DNA of 64,000 bases, from contig JAPEVF010000103.1 in the NCBI GenBank assembly GCA_029747585.1, forward strand, positions 4,885 through 68,884, in the 5' to 3' direction. Position numbers and translations under genes: made by a program. Positions within the stretch are counted from its first letter, which is position 1. Every line of letters starts with the position of its first letter. Positions 46,953 to 56,618 of this stretch are shown here, in pieces. Source of the stretch: Pleurotus djamor (lineage: Eukaryota > Basidiomycota > Agaricomycetes > Agaricales > Pleurotaceae). The notes below the pieces were generated by a model that worked only from the letters and a program-made list of their open reading frames with translations, was not told the DNA's origin and ran no database searches.

Positions 46953-49575
46953 TTACTTTTTCTTAGGGTCACGAATACCAACTACCAAAAGGTCCTCATC
47001 CTCCAAGTTGTAGCTGGCGATGGTACTCGAGTTTGTCAACGTCTTGTCTGTATGTGACAGACGAATTCTTGACACAGGTACGGCGCTTCCAGTCGCTTGA
47101 ACTATCCTGTCGCGTAGTGTTGACACGAAGAAGTTGAGTGGCAAATCTTGAATAGTTATAACGCTACCGTCCAATTTCCATTCAGGCCTTGAATCATCCT
47201 TGGGTAGTTGCACCTTGAGGGAAATGGGATGCTAGACGAAGGAAAGATCGAATCAATTGGGTTTTGAGGAAAACAAAAAGTTAGATGACCCACAGGATGC
47301 ATGGCTATCCAATCTGCCTCGGGATAAAGAGCACCTCCCGGCAGTTTGGCGACACGCTGCCTCTTGGCAGGCGGAATATCATCCGAACCGCCGCCTTCCA
47401 TATCGTCAGCCGATCGCACCATTCCAGTCACTGGTGGGCCCATCGGCGCCATTCTCATACCAGGCATGGAAGGTGGTGGCTGGTATCCAAACGGTTGCGC
47501 AGCATCCAGGCCTTGGTAATGAAGTGGTGGTAGCATGACCGGCGGAGGTTGGGGTGGAAAGAGAGATGCTGGCTGAGGGCCTGAAGAAACGGTAGCAGCA
47601 GTGTATGCAGGGTTGTTGGCTACAGCGGCCGCTTGAGGTGGAGCAGGAAGCGAGGCGTGTGCAGGCGGCAAAGAGGTAAGTGGCGGAGGGGCTGCTGCAG
47701 GTCCGATACCAGGGCCAATCGCGTTGGTTTCCTGACTATAACAGACTTATTAGTACATGGAGAGATAATGTGACGAAGAGACTTACGGTCCCAGACCCTT
47801 GGAGCGGTGGATGGCTGCAATCTGCTCGTCGAAATTGACATTGGTGGAGAATTTGTCCAAGGTGTTCGCCTTGGAAGCGGTGTGACCATCCCAAACAACC
47901 TTTTCTCGTTCCTTTCTCCGTTCGCGCTCCTCCTCCTCTTCGCGCTTGCGACGCTCTTCATCTACTTCAGCACCGAAGATATCCACACGTGTACGAGCAA
48001 GGTTCTTGAGGGAGGAAACGACATTGGCGCCACGTTGCAATTCCGAGGCTTGCGCTTTGCGAGCCTCAAGAACGTCACGTTGTTCTTTCCATTTAGGATC
48101 GAGGAGTTCAATACGAACGTGCTCCTGGTACTCGTCCATGGGGATCTCTTGACCACAAACAGGACAGGTAGTGACAGTAGCCTTCGCGTTTCGGGCACCA
48201 ACTAAACAGAAGGGCTGTTAATCACTCGGATCGAGGTCAGACGATGGTACTCACGTTTTGGAACATAGTCCGTTCTGATCTTCATTGGTGCTGCAAGGTT
48301 GACCACCTTGGCACGCTCGATCTCACGAGCGCGTTCTTCCTCTTCTTTCCTCCTCTTCTCCTTCTGTTGATCGGTCTCCTCATCGTCACTTTGCTCCATT
48401 GCGGCGTCTTCTTCACCTGCGCCGGCACCGCCACAGCAGCAGCAGCCTCAGCCTCAGCCGCCGCCTGGCGAGCCCGATGAGCCTCAACTTCTTCAGCCGT
48501 AGTTTCCATAACCATTGCAGCCATCCTCTTTTGCGCAAGAGTCATATTTTCGACTTCCTGTACGCTCATAGGTGGAGGTAGTTCAGCATTGGCATCAGCA
48601 ACGGTAAACTCGATCGTTTGTACGATGGCATAGTCGTGCCAGTCAATCTCAGCGAACGCAACTGGAAGAGTTCAGCAACCGGAGACTTCGGGAACCCGTC
48701 AAACTCACTTCGCTCAGCTTCTTGATCATCCTGTCTCTTTTTGTCCTGCTCCCTTTTGGTTCGTTCCCACTTGGCGTGCCGCTTAGCCGCTTCCAACCTC
48801 TGCCATCGTGCACCTTCTTGAGAGCGGTCCTTCAGCTGTTCCAACATCTCCTTGTTAGGGTAGAGAACTTTCGTATATTGCTCCACCAACCGATTGAAGT
48901 ATCCAAATAATGAGTGAGTTGGACGGAGGAAATCGAATTGGTAATTGCGTCCTTCTCGAGCTGAGAGGGAAGCGAGGAAATTACGACCCCGTCGCGCGGT
49001 AAATAGTGCAGTAAGCTTCATAATATCTCTATATGGTGATGAGAGTCTTGCAGTGTGTTTTCAAAGGAAGTATTCGTGCTTACAGGTCAATTGCACTGAT
49101 ATTCGGCAAGTCCATCACGAATTCCGGGGCTGGAGGCTCAACACCAAAGTCTATCGGCTCAGCTTGTTGTCCTTGGGTAGCCTCTTTGTCCACCTTCTCT
49201 TGAGGCCCATCATCCAACGCTTCTCCGCGCATCACTTTCTCTATTCTGTGTCTGTAGTATGCATGATACGGATCGGCAGGGTTTAGGAACGAAAACTTGG
49301 GGTCAGAGCGCTGTCCCTCGCGGATTTTGTCCTCGAATTGCGGGGGGTTGGCAGAGCGTGCGACGAACTGCGCGGTACGGTCAACGACGGCTATTCCAGA
49401 TCTACTTGAGCATTTATAACACTGGAGACAAGGATCGCGACTCACATTTAATTTCTGGGGGAGGTAAAATAAGCCCACTAGCAAAACGCAACGCGTTCAC
49501 GGAGTCTTTCCCATTCGCGTCTGTGCCGTTGACAGTACCATTGGCCGCAGACCCATTTTCCATGTCGACGTCCAT
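46953..49575 (-). CDS. PRP21: Splicing factor 3a subunit 1 (SF3A1/Prp21)
   Basis: U2 snRNP subunit needed for prespliceosome assembly. The start MDVDMENGSAANGTVNG (49575) precedes LRFASGLILPPPEIK and GIAVVDRTAQFVARSANPPQ with FEDKIREGQRSDPKFSFLNP, the first SURP module. The second SURP exon contains QYTKVLYPNKEMLEQLKDRS. A long charged coiled-coil region (EAERSEFDGFP, then PRP21-like helices and RRREEEEERAREIERAKVVN) follows, then DEYQEHVRIELLDPKWKEQR, GADVVS-type helix and a Pro-rich stretch (PQAAAVANNPAY, PPPVMLPPLHYQ). It ends in a ubiquitin-like domain (WKLDGSVITIQDLPLNFFVS to LVVGIRDPKKK, stop 46953). The intron-rich gene fits the family. It is divergent from mL60, 156 bp between ATGs. 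The open frame upstream of the ATG starts with a GTG and is treated as UTR. Confidence 0.9.
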
Positions 49576-49731
49576 GCTCGAAGCGATGCGAGGAGAGAAA
49601 TGCGATTCGGAGTGGACGACGTTGTTGGAAGGGTCGGTCGAGGAAGTGTTTGTTTGTGCTTGTGGGAGTCTCCTCAAAGCGCTCACGGTCCAACGTTCTT
49701 CATCTCATCCTCCTCTTCGCGACGTTCATTC

Positions 49732-50220
49732 ATGTTTGGCGCGTTCAGACCATCACATGTAAACCACGGGGGCTTGCTATGGTATGCTACCAGGAAATTC
49801 TTTCTTCCTTGTCGCCAAAACTGAAATGCTATTAGGAAAGTTCCTTGGAAACTGTCTCCGACACGGAAAGCGAATGCTCGAGCTCGCCTGNAAAAAAGTT
49901 GACGCAGTTATTGAGGCTGTAAGGGCCAGCGGGGTGGAATGCGCTGCTCTGGTGAGTTCTCTCGTCTTCCACGACTGTCATGGAAAGAATGTCATGCTGA
50001 ATCCGAGGAACAGACCAGAGCATTGGAGCTCCCAAAAGAACACGAAATGCCGGCTCGGGATAAGTACACCGTGTTCACCCCTCACGCACAAGGATACAGA
50101 AAGGGCATCCACAAAGTTCCCAAGTGGACACGAGTAAGTGTCATGGGTTCTCCTCATGAGTTCTGTCTCAAGTTTTGCATTTTCTAGCTTACCCTGCGAA
50201 CGAACCCGAAAGGCTTTTAA
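49732..50220 (+). CDS. MRPL31: Mitochondrial large ribosomal subunit protein mL60 (Mrpl31)
   Basis: A fungal-specific mitoribosome protein. Four exons (49732-49781, 49836-49951, 50014-50133, 50188-50220) give 105 residues: MFGAFRPSHVNHGGLLWKVP, WKLSPTRKANARARLKKVDA and VIEAVRASGVECAAL, then KEHEMPARDKYTVFTPHAQG and YRKGIHKVPKWTRLTLRTNP with GF at the end. DKYTxF and YRKGIHKxPKWTR are the Mrpl31 signature. One defect is visible: an N at 49891 before a run of six A's puts exon 2 one base out of frame. Dropping that N restores frame and the expected RLKKVD, so it is most likely a spurious base and not a mutation. It is convergent with CMS1, 50 bp between stops. Confidence 0.9.
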
Positions 50221-50270
50221 ACGTTGTATTATCGTTGCGCTATTTAGACTATCGGGAATCGGCTCCCTAT

Positions 50271-51388
50271 TTAATACAGGACGACTTGGACTTTCCCATC
50301 CTTGATCGCCTTCAATACTTTTGGTGCTCCCAGGACGTGTTTGAAGACTTCGTCCCGAGTCTCTGGTATATCCAACAAACTGCGCTTTTTAGCGTCGTGG
50401 AATGTGATGTCGAGAATGATGTGCGTGAGTGCTGACTCTGACAGGGCATCTTGATGTTTTTGAGTCAAAGCAAAGGTCACTCAAGCATTGAAATGCTTAC
50501 CACTCTCAAGTAATTGGCCTAGCCTTGCGGGTGTTCCAACAGCCGTCCCTATTTTCGTTCGCTTCAAGTAGGATATGTGTTCGGATAGTTTGAAGTGTTT
50601 TGCGAACAATTTCGCAACATCGCCGCCCTTATCCCCGCGTAGCCTCTTGTCCTTGAGGATACGGGTTATATCTGCGACACGCAAGGCCGCTCCTGCGACG
50701 AAGAGCAGGGTAGGGGCTCCGTTGGACTTGGACTTCTGTCCTAACCGAGTATGCAGAGGTGGGAGGACTGAGAGCCAAGGAAGTAAGGTGGTTACCGACA
50801 GATAGAAAAAGAAGGAGCGTACCCTTCATAATGAACTCAACCAGCTGGTCCGGTGACCTAGGGCCTATCCATGCTTGAGTGTCTGCAAATGCAGAAGCTT
50901 GCTACGTGTTAACNCGTTAAAGTTCCAAGATTGAACCGAGGAAAAATATCATACAAGGGATCTGGATGTCGCTAAGTTCTATCTGCGACATCTTTGGAAA
51001 TGTCTTCGACTGCATACCAGCAATATACTCTGCCTGTGAGTTCGGGTCACCGTCGGCTACTGAATTCGTTTCAGTGGCAACTTCTGCAGCGGTCACCTTC
51101 CTTCTCTATCACATCCTGGTGAATATCTGCTACGGGGNAGTTGCTGTGGCAGAGGGAATTCACCTTGCGCTCCTTCTCCTTCTCCCTTCTCTTTCTCTTC
51201 TTCTCCTCCTGGCGATTCGGATTGACTGTAGGCTTCGCTTCGGTATCGCTCAGGCCTTCATCATCTACACCGTCTACATTCTGAAAAGGTGTAGCCAGAA
51301 GCTCATGTGCATCCTCCTCTTCTTCTTCCGAGGCTATGAGGTCGTCGGGGACATAATCGTCGTCGAGGTCGTCGCCACCTTGATTCAT
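50271..51388 (-). CDS. CMS1: Cms1 family ribosome-associated protein
   Basis: Cms1/CMSS1 family: DEAD-box-like fold proteins found with small-subunit processome or related precursors; the exact role is unsettled. The start (MNQGGDDLDDDYVPDDLIAS) is acidic, then a Lys/Arg-rich block (RQEEKKRKRREKEKERK). Downstream exons read ALRVADITRILKDKRLRGDK, GGDVAKLFAKHFKLSEHISY, LKRTKIGTAVGTPARLGQLL and THIILDITFHDAKKRSLLDI, then VLGAPKVLKAIKDGKVQVVL, stop at 50271. These match the helicase-like core of Cms1, including the GTPxR motif. It is divergent from the ERI1-like gene, 115 bp between ATGs. Confidence 0.88.
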
Positions 51389-51503
51389 AGTCCGAGGATG
51401 TCACTTCAAAATCTCAAGTTAGACGCCCAGTTTGACTTTTAGCAGTGGGCGCTTCTCGCTTCTCATCCATGCGACGATCTATTCTCAGCCAGTAAGGATC
51501 ATT

Positions 51504-52925
51504 ATGCAGGCTCATGCGACTTGGTCCCCCGCAGCGTGTGCTCACTCTCTCACGGCGGCAGCGACACATATTGCCGAAAATGCTTCGCTTATCCTCGGCC
51601 TCCTCGTCCTCCTCCTCGTTCTCTTCCGTTTCTCAAGGCATTTCAAGTCGTCTTCTTTGGGCTTGCAGATAACGGCCCTGCTCCTTCAAATACGAAGGGG
51701 ATGGAAGCTAATTACAGGGAACATCAAGGATATGAACNCCACCGCCCCCGGGCCCATGGAGATAGTACCACTCCCAGTACCTCAGCCTCGAAGTCGGAGG
51801 TCAAAGAGACGACGGCGGGCACCAAAATCCAAAGGNGTTATCTCACAGCCAGTCCNTCCGGCTCAAACGATCACGCCCAAAACTTCACAGCCTTACGACG
51901 CTTTTCTGGTTCTTGACGTTGAAGCAACTTGCCAACAAGGGAGCGGCTTTGACTATCCGAATGAAATCATTGTAATCCCCATCTCTCACNTATCGTGTTT
52001 CGAACCCGCTAGTAACCATATTTTGCTCAAGGAACTTCCGGTGTACTTTCTGCGGTGGAAAGATAAGACCGNAGACGGGAAGGCCAGCCAATTGGAGATT
52101 GTCGACAAATTCCATAGTTTCGTGAAACCTACATGGCGGCCGCTCCTTTCCACATTCTGCACCCAGCTTACCGGCATCACACAAGTTTGTAGCGATCTAC
52201 TATACCCAATCATCTGCGAGTTCATGTCTACTAGGAAAGCATCGACTCAGCGCCCATCTTTACGGACGTTATAGATTCTTTGCGGCAATTCTTGGCCAAG
52301 CACGAGCTCATCGACCCTAGAACCAGCCAACCGTTGGTACGCTTTTGTTGGTGTACCGATGGTCCCCACGATATTCGAGACTTCTTTGTCAAGCAGTGCT
52401 TCATATCGCAGGTAATGCATTTCTCACACCCGCCATGTTCTATCATTTACGATGAGGTGCCGAACGCGTAGGTCAGTCTGCCTGACTGGATAAAGGGAGA
52501 CGCCATGGATGTTCGCTCAGCTGTCGTTCAGTGGGTAGCACTTGAATCACAGAAAGTCGTTCCAGGCCCCCCAAAAGTATGTCANTTTCTCTATGGATGG
52601 ATCTAGTNCTCTAAAGCACTGCTCAGAGCCAGCACGGTGGGAGGCGACCATTCACCATACCACTCCAACTTCAGGCACTGGGTCTTCCCCCTTTTGAAGG
52701 AAGACAGCACTGTGGTATGGATGTCAGTTCGGTCTCATCACCCGTCGTCCTTTGAGCATCTATGAATAACCCAATACAATCCCATAGGACGCACGAAACG
52801 TAGCCTCAATTGTCACCGAACTGGCGAGAAAAGATGTCCGACTACAGCCTAACACTCCGATACATCCCAACCGGCGGTGGCCATGGATGGGGAAGTCGGG
52901 TCAGGTCCTTGAGGTGTCCAGCTGA
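51504..52925 (+). CDS. ERI1-type 3'-5' exoribonuclease (DEDDh)
   Basis: Family of histone-mRNA, 5.8S rRNA and siRNA-trimming exonucleases. The catalytic acids are all visible: DAFLVLDVEATCQ (first D and E), RFCWCTDGPHDIRDFFVKQC (third acid region), and HCGMDDARNVAS (His and last Asp). Other family blocks are IVDKFHSFVKPTW, LTGITQ, LIDPRTSQPLVRF, LPDWIKGDAMDVRSA, ALGLPPFEGRQHCG and the C-terminal IHPNRRWPWMGKSGQ. The N-terminus from the ATG at 51504 includes a strongly hydrophobic stretch (ASLILGLLVLLLVLF) that predicts a membrane anchor before a basic segment. This is unusual for ERI1 proteins, and the start could be lower (an internal Met lies at about 51734). The nuclease-domain exons contain scattered Ns at 51738 and 51836-51856. 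The stop is at 52925. The assignment as nuclease is firm; the anchor is uncertain. Confidence 0.85.
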
Positions 52926-53314
52926 TCTTGTCGTGACGTTNATTTAATGAAAATTATCCTTTCGTCGCGTCCGACGTGTGTGTCTGCCCACGACCTCGCC
53001 GTTGGTGCCGTACAAATCCTCGATGCCGTCGACGCAACTCGGTTACCCACGAAGACTCGGTAAATCCGGTCANTAACTTGCCTAATTCTGAGCCGAGCGA
53101 TATGACGTCGATCTTGCATCAGATCTTGAATGTATGGGAGTCTATGTCAAAAATGCGGTCTATANGTTCCGATGCGAAAAAAATTACAATGTGGACGACA
53201 GNCCAAAACAATGGATTAGTTATATATATAAATGTGCTGGAGAACTGATCTAACAAATATTGCCAGTCCCTCGATGCTGCGCAGGATAAAGGATCCCGAA
53301 GAATATGATCGGAT
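52926..53314. other. Convergent intergenic region
   Basis: About 390 bp between the ERI1-like stop and the proposed TmpA-like stop. Short open frames on both strands show no domain. It holds both terminators. A few Ns occur. Confidence 0.35.
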
Positions 53315-55620
53315 TTACTGTTCTCCAGAGTGAGTAGTAGATCGCCCGTAGGATAGTAAATACGCACAAAGTCCCACAGAGTACCAAAGGCTGGGATGCC
53401 AGCTTCTTTACAGCCCTCCATGATTTCTGAGTTTCCAATATAATTCGACGTAATGAAAACCACTGNGTGTGACAATTTAGACAGNGAAGTANNTGGTCGN
53501 NANCCACCGGAGNGCATACCTTCAGCGTTCCAGTAATGGTAAGCCTCTTTGAGAATCTTCATGGTGTCTGGGCGGCCGCCGCGTTTCTTACTGTCCCATA
53601 GGAGGAGCCGCTCCGGCCCTATGTGTCGATGGATGAGACCGCTGATAGTCGGACCAAAGGTTTTTTCCTGGTCAGAACCTGTTCGTGACTACGATCAGAC
53701 CTTTGCCGAGCGTGGAAAGTGACGCGCCAACATACCTATCCAGATGAGATACCTGTTGGAGTAAAAACTCAGGAGTCAGAGNCATGTCAAAGTAGTTCAC
53801 ATCGGGCATACCAATTCGGCGACTGNAGGCATGTAGAGAGAGCTGCGCCTAGACCTGTTCCTGTGCAGATACGAATACCTCGGTGGTANAGAGTCGAAGT
53901 GTTCGAGACACCAGCAAACTACGACATGGAGAAATNAATGATTGGGCGGGGAATAGGGTCGNTAGATAGGACGCACCTTGAGATCTCGAGTCCACAGCGT
54001 CTTTGGCGGATCATTGACGAGGCTACGTGTGAAGTCGCCTGTACAGCTTCAGAANCNGTATNATCATCNGTTTGGGGTATTCCTTACCTTGGACGCCACA
54101 AATCATATAGTGATATTTGGCATGTTTACCCTCCCTAGAATAAGATGNGTCANAAACAGTGTTCGCNGATAGTCTGTCTGAAACGACGTACGAGATAATA
54201 CCAAATGCATGGTACTCCATNATAGATGAACGGCTGATTCTACCCAAGAGGCCCTGCTGCATCCCTCTTCTGAATCGCACTATGGCAACTTTCGGGGATG
54301 GCTGATGGAGAAATCAGTCAACTTCTTCGAGCCGTCGCTTAACGAGTGACTCACCAACTCAATATCGACGGGGACTTCGCGAACACAGATCCAAGGAAGC
54401 GCGATACTGCGGTACCGTGTGAGATGAAGGAGCGGCGATAATANCAAGGAACCACTTACAAGACAGTCATTCCACATGTGAACCAAACTGCAANGTGCNT
54501 TANCGGAGNGAGTTTACCNCCAAAGGAATNNTAGCTTACAGTCTTGTTGCCGGACGAGATGNACGCCGCTGAGGTTCCACGTTTTGGTCTCAGGAATGTA
54601 TACGTCTCCGAGGATGACGAAGACCCCTTGACATCGTGTGAGTANATGATAGCGTTATCNCAGGATCAGNGCCTTACAAGTAGCGAGGAGACCAATCCAT
54701 CCCACAAAACGGTGGTGGCGTTCAAAGACACTAGNNTANNCATCTCAATACCTTCATCACACCCAAAGCTTTGAAACTTGACTTACTTGTGGTGCGTATT
54801 TCGAACCCATGGGAATGCACTGAGGGCTGAAACCATTACAGCGATGTTTGTGACAACGCCCATGACAAGAATGGCATCGTGGTTGACATCGTGGTGGCGG
54901 AAATTGTTGATAACTTTCAGTAAGAGCCAAAGAACACCAGACAAGGCGCATCCGCTGTGGATACCACCAAGATGCTACACATGAAGACTTAGAATGTCTT
55001 GAGCGGAATAACCACGGAGAAGTTACCTGAAGGACCGAGGTACACCCTAAGCGCCACCATAAAGGGGTCCACTTTGCGAAGGTCAGCCGACNTACTTGGA
55101 AGTAAGTTTGAACCTACCTTGGCGAAGAATGTNTTGACGAACCAGTAAAGTATACGGCCAAAAATNTCATTGCGCATCANTATGGCAAAATTGAAGTTCC
55201 CGACAACCATGGCGCCNGAGTACTTGACGGCGTAGGGGAAATGACCGGACGCGGCGAGACCAAGACCGATCATGTTCAGTCCAAAGGTGATGCAAAAGAA
55301 TTTACTATGAGGAGGNCTCAATGAAGATCCTATAGAGTTTCATGACATCTGTCCGCAACCCACCGATATGTGTTAAACCATATCTTGAATTTAATCCAAT
55401 TCGAAACCTGCTTCTTCGGTTTTGGTGTCGACTTGACTGGGGGACCCATGTCCTTCTTCAGCGCAGGGATGTTGTCGGCTGGATTAACCGTCGCAGAGGG
55501 GGCCTTCTTCTCATCGTTGGGGAAATAGGTAGGAGCGACCTTGGCTNGAGGCAGAACCTCCAGCGTCCCTTTCTCTGCGTCGCTGTATGCTGGGGCAGTC
55601 TCTTTCGTAGGAGTAGACAT
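53315..55620 (-). CDS. TmpA-like integral membrane protein (ferric-reductase-like)
   Basis: A membrane protein family of filamentous fungi; Aspergillus TmpA is a proposed membrane flavoprotein linked to sporulation signals. The start reads MSTPTKETAPAYSDAEKGTL (55620), a hydrophilic N-terminus, then IKFKIWFNTYRWV and transmembrane blocks ITFGLNMIGLGLAASGHFPY and MVVGNFNFAI. Joining later exons gives LGGIHSG-type segments (CALSGVLWLL), DVNHDAILVMGVVTNIAVMV, SALSAFPWVR, VFERHHRFVGWIGLLATC, LPWICVREVPVDIELVSHSL, GMQQGLLGRISRSS, MEYHAFGIIS, PTISGLIHRHIGPERLLLWD, MKILKEAYHYWNAEG, VVFITSNYIGNSEIMEGCKE and AGIPAFGTLWDF. The stop is proposed as TAA at 53315-53317 right after an intron. Many Ns (53466-54740) blur exon limits. 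Family assigned from these blocks by memory of the pattern; the biochemical role is not known. Confidence 0.7.
53460..54740. other. N-rich, low-quality sequence patch in TmpA-like gene
   Basis: Clusters of Ns and doubtful bases across several exons. Frame changes here should not be taken as mutations without resequencing. Confidence 0.85.
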
Positions 55621-56212
55621 GACAGACTCGTGAAGGAGATGAGGCCTTTGCAAGGGCGGAAGGGGGTGCAGATTTTGAAAGGTCTAATAGTCCCTTCTTA
55701 TCCATTCNTGTGGATCNCTTGCCCTCCGNCCGATGAAAGCTGAGAAAATATGACTTTGTTAGCTCACCCACGATAAAGGAACCATGCAGNTATTTTTGGT
55801 GTCCGACATTGGGGCAAATGAGCCAAAAAATCGCAGGAGTGGTAACCGATATGTTCGGTTGCCCCAACACCGGTGTCCCGGCCTTCGACACCCGTTCTTC
55901 CGTGTAAATGCTTGTTTCAACAAAANCGATCCGTAAACGGTCTCGATTGATGCCGATACGTTGGGCGCGTCCGTTGGTATTGATTGTGGGATACCGTAGA
56001 GCACCGTTTAACAAATGCAACGGCCGTTTGGAGGGGAATGCGAGCNTTNTGAGATGCTGTATGTGCATTGGACCCAAATAGAGCGAATCGGAGAGTTCTC
56101 GTCGTAATTCATGGTGGGCACATACAATGAGGAACTTATCTCCCATGATCGATAGGGCAGGGTGGAAAAGGCGAGACTTACGAATGATCAAACCGTTCCA
56201 TTGGGTCAGCAT
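55511..56212 (-). CDS. Unrecognised open reading frame, possible gene or chance ORF
   Basis: An open frame of 233 codons from the ATG at 56212 (MLTQWNGLIIRKSRLFHPAL), extendable to 56341 through a GTG. It overlaps the TmpA-like 5' coding end in a different frame at 55511-55620. Sequence features: SDSLYLGPMHIQH, PLHLLNGALRYPTINTNGRA, QPNISVTTPAIFWLICPNVG. I recognise no family and see no intron signals that would divide it. Several Ns inside it could hide stops. It lies where the TmpA-like promoter is expected, so it may be an upstream transcribed leader, an orphan gene or chance. Confidence 0.22.
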   Translation of the reverse strand: MLTQWNGLIIRKSRLFHPALSIMGDKFLIVCAHHELRRELSDSLYLGPMHIQHLXXLAFPSKRPLHLLNGALRYPTINTNGRAQRIGINRDRLRIXFVETSIYTEERVSKAGTPVLGQPNISVTTPAIFWLICPNVGHQKXLHGSFIVGELTKSYFLSFHRXEGKXSTXMDKKGLLDLSKSAPPSALAKASSPSRVCHVYSYERDCPSIQRRRERDAGGSAXSQGRSYLFPQR

Positions 56213-56618
56213 TCGCAGCAGGTTCAGATAGCCTGTCCGTTGATGGGTAGAGCATCGGGCTGCATTTCCAAAGTTTCGGGTTTCAAAACCAAGAATAGAA
56301 CAGAGTCTCGCGTCGCTTACTTCGGATGGGAAAAAAGGCACACAACGAAACTAGCATCATGGTGATAGAGCCGTGAATGCATGATAGAGCCCGTGCCTTG
56401 AGAAGCGTGTATGGAGATTGCTGGCCATCTGTCAATGGCTGATACTCGTTTTCGCACCGAGCTGGATATCACGAAACTGGATGGGGANNGNNNNTGACGC
56501 CACTATGGGTCAAGGGGTCANGCACNCATAGGTGGCTCAACCCATCTTCCATTTCTACAATATAGATTAAATAGTAAAGCTACATAAGAATATCCATACA
56601 TACATACTAGGGTAACCA
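56213..56618. other. Short intergenic region before NDC80 3' end
   Basis: About 400 bp with an N cluster near 56488-56494. The proximal part may belong to the ORF described above through its GTG extension. Otherwise it is the NDC80 terminator region, AT-rich at 56560-56610. Confidence 0.35.

Noticed and set aside
51071..51388. Asp/Glu-rich repeat considered as microsatellite
   Set aside because: It is coding sequence for the acidic N-terminus of CMS1 with mixed codons, not a simple repeat.
53119..53562. Initial reading as a catalase or HAD-family fragment
   Set aside because: Joined with upstream exons it is the C-terminal part of a larger TmpA-like membrane protein with matching blocks throughout.
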